A DNA stretch of 13,218 nt from Thermoproteus sp. UBA157 (GTDB lineage: Archaea > Thermoproteota > Thermoprotei > Thermoproteales > Thermoproteaceae). A program made the position numbers and the translations under genes. The notes beneath the pieces are model-generated. The model was not told where the DNA came from, did no database searches, and was given only the letters and a program-made list of their open reading frames with translations. The DNA is taken from the NCBI GenBank assembly GCA_002497345.1, contig DANS01000015.1, forward strand, positions 60,959-74,176, written 5' to 3'. This document shows, piece by piece, positions 1 to 6,152 of this stretch (position 1 is the stretch's first letter; each line of letters starts with the position of its first letter).

Positions 1-139
1 TGCAGGAAGACGGCGCGCGGCCGTATCGCAGACTCGACGTCTCGCCGTCGTGCGCCCGGCGATTTTGCCCCGCAGCCGGCTATGGGGGCTCGCGAGCGAG
101 GCCATCAGCTCACCGAAAATCGCGCTGAGACTCGGCGGC
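1..139. other. Left-edge segment, coding strand unresolved
   Basis: Two competing readings are open through the window edge. On the plus strand, frame 2 runs from the edge to a TAG at 158-160, ending ...LRLGGLFLDHC; it would be the C-terminus of a gene convergent with the next one, overlapping it by 21 bases. On the minus strand, an ATG at about 103-105 has a GGTGA purine stretch a few bases before it and begins MASLASPHSRLRGKIAG, running off the left edge. Both use similar GC-rich codons, so I cannot choose. No tRNA-like T-loop or other RNA signal is visible. Confidence 0.3.
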
Positions 140-1159
140 CTATTCCTCGACCACTGCTAGGCCTGACCTATAGAGGAGGTCCACCAGATGCTCGTGTACG
201 GACCTCTGCTTGTCCGGGTAGAAGACCCTCGCCCCCTCCTCGTACAGGAAGACGAACATGTCGCGACGTTTCCTCAAGCCGGATTGGGGCGGAGGGCCCC
301 AGACGACGAACACCTTGTTGAGCCTCCCTCCTCTCGAGACGGAGGCAGGGACGGCGAGCCAAGGGCATATGTAGACCTCGGCGCTTCCCTCAGCTGTCCC
401 GTCCAGGGAGAGGTAGGCGAGACCGCATCTGGACCTCTCGTCGAATTCGTATTCGCCGTGTAGGCCCAGCGTAGACGCCATCCTCCTGGCCCTCATCTCC
501 TTTATCGATAGGAGCTCGTCCAGCACCTCGTCGGGGTAGGTCGCTGGATTCACGACGAGCCCTAGCTCCGGGTCGTAGATCGCCAACGACCCTATCCTCA
601 ACCTCGAGGGCGGCCTCGGCCCGTATATCTCCTCGTAGAGGCCCCAGTCGGCGTCTCCGGCTATCTCGCCCTCTACGAGAGCCAGGAGGCGGGGGTCTTC
701 CAGGGATTTGAGCTCCTCCGCTACGTCTATCGCGGCGGCCACGGGGGACGCCATGTAGCGGTTGAGGAGCCCGGCGAGGTAGGGAGGGGCCGCGACGACG
801 TCGTCGGAGAAGTGCATGACCAAGCCCCATCTGATGAGCTCCTCAAGGGCCTCGGAGAGCCCGAGGAGCTCCAAGCCCAGTCTCAGCTGTCCCTCAAGTG
901 CTAGATTCCTCGCGTATTTAGCGTAGAGCACCGCTGTCCTCTCGTCGTCTATCCTGGAGGAGACCAGCGCCGCCAGCTGGGCCGCGTTGGCCTCTGCCTT
1001 CTTCACGTCCTCCTCGCCGGCTCCCTCCGCGGCCTCCATGAGCTGGATCCAGCGGGGGCCGTACCTAGCCTCGAAGTCGGCCGCCAACACATCCTCGGAG
1101 CCTTGGAAGACCGCCCTCTGGAACCTCGCCTCGAGCACCTCGGCCACGTGGGGACGCAA
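140..1159 (-). CDS. Hypothetical protein, helical N-terminus and beta-rich C-terminus
   Basis: I do not recognise this protein. It reads as about 339 codons with no disruption. Residues 1-110 look helical and charged, and 100-135 (LSEALEELIRWGLVMHFSDD region) could be a winged-helix-like unit. Residues 185-339 look mixed alpha/beta, with strands around NKVFVVWGPP and MFVFLYEEGARVFY. No signal peptide, membrane segment or catalytic motif is evident. The longest reading starts with TTG at 1159. An in-frame GTG at 1147 lies 26 bases from a TAAAAT box on the minus strand (about 1168-1173), so the leaderless GTG start is at least as likely. It is the last of three minus-strand genes in tandem; the stop of the preceding one is about 21 bases upstream. 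Function unknown; existence as a gene is well supported by length and codon use. Confidence 0.75.
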   Translation of the reverse strand: MRPHVAEVLEARFQRAVFQGSEDVLAADFEARYGPRWIQLMEAAEGAGEEDVKKAEANAAQLAALVSSRIDDERTAVLYAKYARNLALEGQLRLGLELLGLSEALEELIRWGLVMHFSDDVVAAPPYLAGLLNRYMASPVAAAIDVAEELKSLEDPRLLALVEGEIAGDADWGLYEEIYGPRPPSRLRIGSLAIYDPELGLVVNPATYPDEVLDELLSIKEMRARRMASTLGLHGEYEFDERSRCGLAYLSLDGTAEGSAEVYICPWLAVPASVSRGGRLNKVFVVWGPPPQSGLRKRRDMFVFLYEEGARVFYPDKQRSVHEHLVDLLYRSGLAVVEE

Positions 1160-1165
1160 GCACCT

Positions 1166-1178
1166 GTATTTTACTTTG
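1166..1178 (-). promoter_or_regulatory. TATA-like box before the 339-codon gene
   Basis: On the minus strand this reads CAAAGTAAAATAC. Its TAAAAT core begins 26 bases before an in-frame GTG at 1147, the spacing expected for a leaderless archaeal transcript starting at that codon. Inferred from spacing and composition only. Confidence 0.4.
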
Positions 1179-1180
1179 CC

Positions 1181-1467
1181 TCAATCGCCTACCGACGCCT
1201 TGTAGGCCTCGTAGGCTGCGAGCATATGGCCCTTCCTGGTGGGCGTTTGGCGCGAGCTCTACGGGCTCTATGTGCTCCAGGAGGCCTTGGAACTTGGCGT
1301 GTAGACCGATAGAGGGCCGAGTACTCGCGGCTCAGCTTCTCCACGGCCTCCACGTAATGCGCCAAGACGCCCAACGCCTTCCTCCTCGTCTCATCCACGG
1401 GCCTCGCCGCGTAGAAGCGCGCCATCGAGAGGATCCTGGCGTCGAGTTCCCTCGCGGTGGGCTCCAA
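1181..1467 (-). pseudogene. Small helical protein gene broken by two apparent frameshifts
   Basis: A protein-like reading starts at TTG 1467 (MEPTARELDARILSMARFYA...) and is convincing to about 1310 (...LSREYSALY). The frame then degenerates into Arg/Pro-rich text while the neighbouring frame becomes protein-like (LHAKFQGLLEHIEPVELAPNA). Near 1241-1243 good sequence jumps again, to a frame ending RKGHMLAAYEAYKASVGD with a TGA at 1181-1183. Removing one base from the GG/CC run at 1306-1307 and one from the CCC/GGG run at 1241-1243 gives a single ORF of about 94 residues, all helical and charged. I do not recognise the family. It sits directly after the upstream small gene (3 bases between that stop and this start) and about 21 bases before the 339-codon gene, suggesting an operon. 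It could be a decaying gene or an intact one with sequence errors. Confidence 0.6.
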
Positions 1468-1470
1468 GAG

Positions 1471-1677
1471 CTATAGGTCCCGTACTCTGGGGAAATAGGC
1501 GCTCCCCGCCGCCTATCGTTTATGCCGATGAGCGCCGAGACCGCCTCAGGCCGTGGGGCCAAGACGTCGTCCTCCCGCCTACCCTTAGATCCAACACCGT
1601 GTCTCCGCTTATTCCTTGTTCGCCGCGTCGAGCTTCGGCTCTGCGCCGAAGAACAGAACTCTATCTCCGCGCCGCAC
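1471..1677 (-). pseudogene. Small protein gene broken by three apparent one-base losses in G runs
   Basis: On the minus strand the frame from GTG 1677 reads MRRGDRVLFFGAEPKLDAANK and stops at a TAA at 1609-1611. If one G is added to each of three G runs (1614-1615, 1574-1576, 1504-1507), the reading continues as ISGDTVLDLRVGG, then EDDVLAPRPEAVSALIGIND, then SAYFPRVRDL with TAG at 1471-1473, about 69 residues and no internal stop. GTG 1677 has a CTTTCAAA box 26 bases upstream (about 1700-1707). The same frame stays open upstream to 1746 (ELLNRAGGGHVETFKDFQ...), but has no ATG, GTG or TTG there, so the N-terminus is unsettled. Family not recognised. It is divergent from nurA and is followed at once by the next broken small gene. 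Confidence 0.55.
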
Positions 1678-1742
1678 ATAGGCCTGCGGCTGGAAGTCTT
1701 TGAAAGTTTCTACGTGCCCTCCTCCGGCCCTGTTGAGGAGTT

Positions 1743-1752
1743 CTATTTATTT
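1743..1752. promoter_or_regulatory. AT-rich element between nurA and the minus-strand cluster
   Basis: The plus strand reads CTATTTATTT, about 20 bases before the nurA GTG. The minus strand reads AAATAAATAG, upstream of the divergent small gene. It is the only TATA-like stretch in this gap and may serve either direction. The distance to the nurA start is a little shorter than the usual 26 bases. Confidence 0.4.
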
Positions 1753-1766
1753 GCTTCAGTTATTAT

Positions 1767-3050
1767 GTGGACCACTTCTTCGATTTGTTCATAAGGGAGG
1801 CCAGGGGGAAGATAAGCAAATACGTCGACTACCGGAGATCCGACCGCTCCTACGGATTCCTCTTGTCCATGATACCGGTGGAGGAGGCGCCCGCCGCCGT
1901 CACGGACGCCCCCGCGGTCGCCGTAGACGGAGGCATAGGCATTGTGGAGCTGGACAACGGCCACAAGATACTTTTGGCGCGCGCAGCGGCTGTCGGCAAG
2001 GGGCTCCTCAAGAGGGAGTTCGTAACCGATGTCTTGACGGTGGACTCGACGGCCGCCTCGTGGGCCTATCTTATCTTGACAGAATCGCTGGTCGGGATGG
2101 CGGCTTTAGACGAGGGGGGTTTCGACTACTTGCTCATGGACGGCTCCCTATACGCCAAGTCCGTGATGCTTATACACAACCTCATATTGACCAAGGAGTT
2201 CCAGTCAATATTCTATATTCCTGAGATGATACTAGCCCTCTTCTCGTTGACGGAGCTCTTGAAGAGGGCAGAGGAGGCGGGGGTCCGCGCGGTGTTCGTC
2301 TCCAAGGACAGCAAGTTCAAAATACTGAAGGAGTACGCGGCCTTCGAGGCTTTGAGAGGAAAGGCGGACGACTTCATAGTCGACAGAGGGCTTAGCTGGT
2401 ACTCGATCATGTGGTTGCGGAAGTTCAGGCGCGCGATCTTCTCGGCGTATCAGAAGCTCAGAGGCGACCCGGAGGCGGCGCTCGCGCTGGACGCCTTGTT
2501 CAAACAATCCGTGACGGATCCCGCGGTGCTCGCCGGCATGAAGGCGCGCGCCTACACGACGCCGATGCTCCTAGGCGCGTGCGACGCCTACATGAGCTAC
2601 AAAGGGCTGACGTCTGTGGGCAAGCTCATGGACGCGGTGGAGGACAGAGTGGAGGACGCCATGGCCTTCAGGGGGGAGAGCTCCGCGCCCGACTACTTGG
2701 ACATGGCATATAGGGCGCTCTCCTCAATGCCTAAAGTGCTTTTCTTTTACTTGAAACCATCGGAGCTCTCCGAGCCCTTGCTCGTAGAGATGCCGCTCCC
2801 CCGCAGCAAGATGTTCGACGGAGCGCCCGTTAAGGCCTTCTATCCTCAAGCCTCCGTCGACGACGTGGTCTCGTTGTTGTTGGCCCAGTACAAGGACGAG
2901 GCCCATTACAATTACTGGCTCTGGTACGCGCACGAGGTGGCCTCCTTCAAGAGAAGCCAGCTGGCGGAGTATGCCGTTTATATAAAACAAATGCTGAGGG
3001 GCGCAGGGGTGTCCACGGCGAGAAGGGTCAAGATGGCCATGGGGCTTTGA
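1767..3050 (+). CDS. nurA: NurA 5'-3' nuclease
   Basis: NurA is the nuclease partner of the HerA translocase. It degrades the 5' strand at DNA ends during double-strand-break resection, with Mn-dependent endo/exonuclease activity in characterised archaeal members. The 427 residues show the family's spaced acidic motifs: VAVDGG (Asp54), LLMDGSL (Asp125), VSKDSK (Lys180, Asp181) and the C-terminal LWYAHEVASF segment with His389. It is longer than the Sulfolobus enzymes (about 340 residues). The start is GTG at 1767; an ATG two bases earlier is in another frame and soon stops. The gene is not in the herA operon: it lies upstream on the same strand, separated by two minus-strand genes, and its stop is 5 bases from the end of the convergent ParA-like gene. 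Identification rests on motifs plus the herA-mre11-rad50 neighbourhood. Confidence 0.9.
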   Translation: MDHFFDLFIREARGKISKYVDYRRSDRSYGFLLSMIPVEEAPAAVTDAPAVAVDGGIGIVELDNGHKILLARAAAVGKGLLKREFVTDVLTVDSTAASWAYLILTESLVGMAALDEGGFDYLLMDGSLYAKSVMLIHNLILTKEFQSIFYIPEMILALFSLTELLKRAEEAGVRAVFVSKDSKFKILKEYAAFEALRGKADDFIVDRGLSWYSIMWLRKFRRAIFSAYQKLRGDPEAALALDALFKQSVTDPAVLAGMKARAYTTPMLLGACDAYMSYKGLTSVGKLMDAVEDRVEDAMAFRGESSAPDYLDMAYRALSSMPKVLFFYLKPSELSEPLLVEMPLPRSKMFDGAPVKAFYPQASVDDVVSLLLAQYKDEAHYNYWLWYAHEVASFKRSQLAEYAVYIKQMLRGAGVSTARRVKMAMGL

Positions 3051-3055
3051 CCCGG

Positions 3056-3865
3056 CTAATAGACGGCGAGCTCCACGCTCAGCCAATCCTTGATCTCCTT
3101 GAAGAGGGACTCCATCTCCCTCCTCGCGTCTTTATCCTTGAGGTACTCCATCTCGGGCACCCTGGTGTATGAAACCCTCGACGTCACGATAGTCTGGAAT
3201 CTAGGTATATTCAAACTCCTCTCGACTATCTTATAGGCCTCTTTACCCTCCTTGGTCCTCACGTCCACCTTGTTGATCAAGACTTTCGCCTTGAGGTCCA
3301 CGCCCGCGCTGACGACTTCGGCCAGCTTTCCGTACATCCTCTTGACGCGGAGGGGCTCCGGGCCGTAGGGGTGAGTCACGACCACGATCTTATCCGCCGT
3401 GTACACGGCCGTTAGGGTATATCTGCGTTCATAAAACGGCAGAGTGTCGACAATCACGACGTCCCACCGCGAGGCCCCCGCGGCCTCCAGGAAGCGCCGC
3501 AGCGTGAGCTCGGGGCTGGGCCTATCGCCGGAGTACCATATGCGCCCCATGGCGTCGCTCAAGGAGTCTCCGCCGGGTATCGCGTCCACGCGGAGCCCTC
3601 CCAGCCTCGCCTCCACCAAGTAGTCGGATAAATCGACGCGATCCCCCTTGACGTACCTTAGAAGCGCGTCGCCTATGGTCCTCCCCTTGTCCTCCATCTC
3701 GGCCGTCTCTGACTCGCCCAGAAGGGCCGAGCTGAGGCCCACGCTTGGATCTAGATCTACCAGGAGGACCCTCCTGCCCTCCTCTAGGAATTTGTGCGCG
3801 ATGTGTAGCGCCATTGTCGTCTTTCCGACGCCGCCGCTAGCCGAAAGAAACGCAAGTACTTGCAC
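3056..3865 (-). CDS. ParA/MinD-family P-loop ATPase
   Basis: A SIMIBI-class ATPase of the ParA/MinD superfamily, typically membrane- or nucleoid-associated ATP switches for DNA or protein positioning. The start chosen is GTG 3865, giving 269 residues beginning MQVLAFLSASGGVGKTT. The frame stays open another 29 codons upstream, but these lie inside the neighbouring gene and lack a family-like sequence. A TATTTAAG box (3886-3893) lies about 25 bases before this GTG, fitting a leaderless start. P-loop is at residues 10-17, the A' motif VLLVDLDP has Asp37 and Asp39, and Walker B DVVIVDT has Asp140. The usual signature lysine of KGGxGKT is Ser10 here. No ParB or centromere-like repeat is visible nearby. 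The gene overlaps the 3' end of the next minus-strand gene by 29 bases. The substrate is unknown; a link to the repair genes is only positional. Confidence 0.85.
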   Translation of the reverse strand: MQVLAFLSASGGVGKTTMALHIAHKFLEEGRRVLLVDLDPSVGLSSALLGESETAEMEDKGRTIGDALLRYVKGDRVDLSDYLVEARLGGLRVDAIPGGDSLSDAMGRIWYSGDRPSPELTLRRFLEAAGASRWDVVIVDTLPFYERRYTLTAVYTADKIVVVTHPYGPEPLRVKRMYGKLAEVVSAGVDLKAKVLINKVDVRTKEGKEAYKIVERSLNIPRFQTIVTSRVSYTRVPEMEYLKDKDARREMESLFKEIKDWLSVELAVY

Positions 3866-4235
3866 CTTCCACGTATCGGCATATGTATTTAAGCTCAGCG
3901 TCAATATATACCACGGGCACGTACCTAGCCGCGAGCTCCAGCTCCTGCGCATCGCCGCGGCCGAAGACGAGCAGGGCGGTCTCGACGCCGAGGCTTCCCC
4001 AGAGGAGGACTTGCCCTAAGCCGCATGCAAGCCTCTCCAACGGCTCCACCTCCACGTATACGTCGCCGCATTTAAGGTCGGCTCTCCACCTACCTATCTT
4101 GACCTCCTTCTCGCAAGTGGAGAGGCGTTTGATGCAACTCTCGTCGATCTTTACGCAGTTCCTCAACCCCTCGATCTTGATCGAGCTGGCCACGACGCTG
4201 GCGGGGTCCATGGTTACATGAAACTTTCTGGGCAC
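3837..4235 (-). CDS. Hypothetical protein, possible inactive PD-(D/E)XK nuclease fold
   Basis: A 132-residue protein with no family I can name for certain. Residues 44-80 (E44, then RADLKCGDVYVEVE, then GLGQVLLW) follow the PD-(D/E)XK pattern: acidic residue, Asp53, a hairpin, Glu62-x-[Lys], then a Gln-containing helix (Gln75). After it comes a hydrophobic strand (TALLVFG) and ELELAARYVPVVYID. The position that should be catalytic lysine is Glu64 (EVE, not EVK), so it may be inactive or may not belong to the fold. It has seven cysteines (27, 34, 41, 56, 71, 119, 128). The start is GTG 4235, with a TATTTAAG box at 4262-4269 about 30 bases upstream; ATG 4211 is a shorter alternative. It is divergent from herA (93-base gap), and its end overlaps the ParA-like start by 29 bases. 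Confidence 0.65.
   Translation of the reverse strand: MPRKFHVTMDPASVVASSIKIEGLRNCVKIDESCIKRLSTCEKEVKIGRWRADLKCGDVYVEVEPLERLACGLGQVLLWGSLGVETALLVFGRGDAQELELAARYVPVVYIDAELKYICRYVEGASTCVSFG
3886..3893 (-). promoter_or_regulatory. TATA box of the ParA-like gene
   Basis: The minus strand reads CTTAAATA, centred about 25 bases before GTG 3865. The almost identical CTATTTAAGC / GTATTTAAGC context (plus strand) is repeated before the neighbouring minus-strand gene. It lies inside that gene's coding end, suggesting the ParA-like gene can be transcribed separately. Confidence 0.6.
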
Positions 4236-4261
4236 CCTCCTCTTGTTTGGTGAGTTGAGCC

Positions 4262-4269
4262 TATTTAAG
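4262..4269 (-). promoter_or_regulatory. TATA box of the 132-residue protein gene
   Basis: The minus strand reads CTTAAATA about 30 bases before GTG 4235. It lies in the 93-base gap between this gene and divergent herA and has the same core as the box of the next gene downstream. Confidence 0.55.
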
Positions 4270-4297
4270 CCCTATGGATACTATAACGTGCTCGTTG

Positions 4298-4305
4298 TTT
4301 TTAGA
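4298..4305 (+). promoter_or_regulatory. Possible TATA box of herA-mre11-rad50
   Basis: TTTTTAGA is centred about 27 bases before the herA ATG at 4329. No ribosome-binding purine run lies directly before the ATG, which fits a leaderless message for the first gene of the operon. A second AT-rich stretch (ACTATAAC, about 4279-4286) is a less well placed alternative. Confidence 0.4.
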
Positions 4306-4328
4306 CAAAAAGCTGTCGGCGGCGCGCC

Positions 4329-6152
4329 ATGAAGATAGGGTACGTCATAGCCGGTGCTACCCCCACCGAGTTCTTGGCCACCCTGGACCCCGAGAAGCCG
4401 GTCAGACTCTACGAATACGTCGCAGTCGATAGCGTGGAGATACCCCCAGATGAGGAGGAAGCCGTGCAGGTGAGGTTGCTGGGCCAAATAGTCAAGGTGA
4501 TAAGGGATCCCTATCAGCTCAAGAGGGATCTCCCCCTTTACAACGTGGTGGAGGGCATATCCCACGACCTCTTGGAGGTGCAGATCGCTAAGGTCAAAAT
4601 ACTGGGCTACCTCTGGAACGGCGAAATACACATGCCGAAGCTCCCTCCGAGAATAGGCGCGCCCGTCTACTTGGCCTCCGACAAGGAGATCGCCGAGCTC
4701 TACGGCTCCGGGGATCTATGCGTCGGGAGGCTCTCCGCGAGGCCTCTGGATCTCTGCCTAGACATCGAGGGGATGAAGAGACACATGGCCGTCATAGCGG
4801 CGACGGGCTCCGGCAAGACTTGGTTCTCCGTGGTGCTCATAGAGGAGCTCCTCAAGAAGGGCGCGTCGGTCGTCGTGTTGGACCCGCACGGGGAGTACGT
4901 CGCCGTGAGGGACACGGCCAGCAAGCTGGGCGGCGTCAGTGCGCTCACGGTCAAGGTGTCGAGGCATCATGCAGGGGATGTCATGTACAAAATAGGCGTA
5001 CTCGACATGGACCCCGACGCCCTCGCCGACGCGGCGGGCGTGCCGCCTAAGGCCAGCAAGATACGCTATTCCATATACTTGGCCCACGCCCTGGCCAGAC
5101 TCGCGTATAAGGCCGGCGCCAAGCGGCTGGGGCCGAGGGGCTTGGCCGCGATATTGGCGTCTGCGTTGAGGGGGGAGCAACATCTGAGGAAAACGCTGAA
5201 GGGATGGGGCGTAGACGAGGATGAGAGAATCGGCGAACTCGCCGAGTTGGCCAAGAGGGACAAACACTCCATATTCAGCGCTGCGGCGTATCTGAGGAGG
5301 CTCGCCCGCCTAGGCGTCTTCTCGGCTAAGACGACGCCGCTCTCAAAAATAACAGCCGATTTGACCGTGGTGAATCTCGCGGGGGTAGGCGACGAGATAC
5401 AAGACTACGTGGCTTGGCATATCTTGTCGAGGATCTTCAAGGCCAGGGTGAGGCACGTGAGGGGCCTCCCCGGCGTTAAGTTGGAGAGGCCGGTGGTGGT
5501 CGTGTTGGAGGAAGCGCATAGGTTCGCTCCGCCGAAATCCGCGCGGAGGACGAGGGCCTACGAGGCCGTATCGCGCATAGCTGCCGAGGGCAGGAAATTC
5601 GGCGTTTACCTCGTGGTGATCACCCAGAGGCCCTCAAGGGTGGATCCCGACGTTATGAGCCAGATGCAGTCGCAAATCATAATGAGGATTGTGAACCCCA
5701 AGGATCAAGAGGCCGTGAGGGACAGCAGCGAGCAGCTGGCGCAAGATTACCTCGAGAACTTGCCGGGCCTCGACAGAGGCGAGGCAGTGGTGTTGGGCCC
5801 GGTGGTGCGCCTGCCCGCCGTCATAAGGCTCAGGGACAGAGTGCTGGAATACGGCGGCGCCGATATATCTTTAGCCGATGCTTGGCGCAAAGCCGACGCC
5901 GACATAGCCACAATCTGGATGAGGCTCTTCAAGGCGCCCCCGCCGCCCTCGGCCGTCCTGGCGTCCTCGAGCATCTCGGCGAAATCGATAGAGCCCAACG
6001 GCGGCGTGTGGAGGGTCCTCCTATCAGACGGCGCCGAGGTCGAGGTGTCCATAGAGGGGGGCTACGCGAGGTGCAGTAAGTGCGGATCCTCGGGCTGCCA
6101 CCACGTGTACAGGGCCCTCTCCGAGGTAGTCAAAATTAAGAAGATCGCATGA
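4329..6152 (+). CDS. herA: HerA hexameric DNA translocase with a C-terminal SWIM-like zinc tail
   Basis: HerA is the FtsK/HerA-class ATPase that pumps duplex DNA into NurA for end resection. The 607 residues show an N-terminal HAS-barrel region (about 1-110), Walker A ATGSGKT (159-164, Lys163), VVVLDPHGEY (181-190), Walker B VVVVLEEAH (Glu394, Glu395), and sensor TQRPSRVDP from 432. Known HerAs are around 500 residues. Here residues after about 540 form an extra domain: a Pro/Ser linker, a beta-hairpin (WRVLLSDGAEVEVS), then C582-x2-C585-x4-C590-H-H592, followed by a helix. This resembles a SWIM zinc finger (CxCx(n)CxH), a DNA- or protein-binding module. The start is the ATG at 4329 with a TATA-like element at -27. 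It heads the operon; its TGA overlaps the mre11 ATG (ATGA). The core identity is firm and the tail assignment is inference. Confidence 0.95.
   Translation: MKIGYVIAGATPTEFLATLDPEKPVRLYEYVAVDSVEIPPDEEEAVQVRLLGQIVKVIRDPYQLKRDLPLYNVVEGISHDLLEVQIAKVKILGYLWNGEIHMPKLPPRIGAPVYLASDKEIAELYGSGDLCVGRLSARPLDLCLDIEGMKRHMAVIAATGSGKTWFSVVLIEELLKKGASVVVLDPHGEYVAVRDTASKLGGVSALTVKVSRHHAGDVMYKIGVLDMDPDALADAAGVPPKASKIRYSIYLAHALARLAYKAGAKRLGPRGLAAILASALRGEQHLRKTLKGWGVDEDERIGELAELAKRDKHSIFSAAAYLRRLARLGVFSAKTTPLSKITADLTVVNLAGVGDEIQDYVAWHILSRIFKARVRHVRGLPGVKLERPVVVVLEEAHRFAPPKSARRTRAYEAVSRIAAEGRKFGVYLVVITQRPSRVDPDVMSQMQSQIIMRIVNPKDQEAVRDSSEQLAQDYLENLPGLDRGEAVVLGPVVRLPAVIRLRDRVLEYGGADISLADAWRKADADIATIWMRLFKAPPPPSAVLASSSISAKSIEPNGGVWRVLLSDGAEVEVSIEGGYARCSKCGSSGCHHVYRALSEVVKIKKIA

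Noticed and set aside
1523..1560. Possible C/D box small RNA (CCGATGAG like a C box, plus strand)
   Set aside because: No CTGA D box follows on the plus strand at a suitable distance, and the segment is explained better as the reverse side of the broken minus-strand gene.
1522..1794. Plus-strand open frame of 90 codons and minus-strand frame 1332-1679
   Set aside because: Low-complexity Ser/Arg-rich text; they cross the nurA start or mix frames of the two broken small genes. Only the parts that fit the corrected readings look like protein.
3866..3952. 29-codon N-terminal extension of the ParA-like ATPase
   Set aside because: It lies inside the neighbouring gene and comes before the natural MQVLAFLSASGG start, which has a TATA box about 25 bases upstream.
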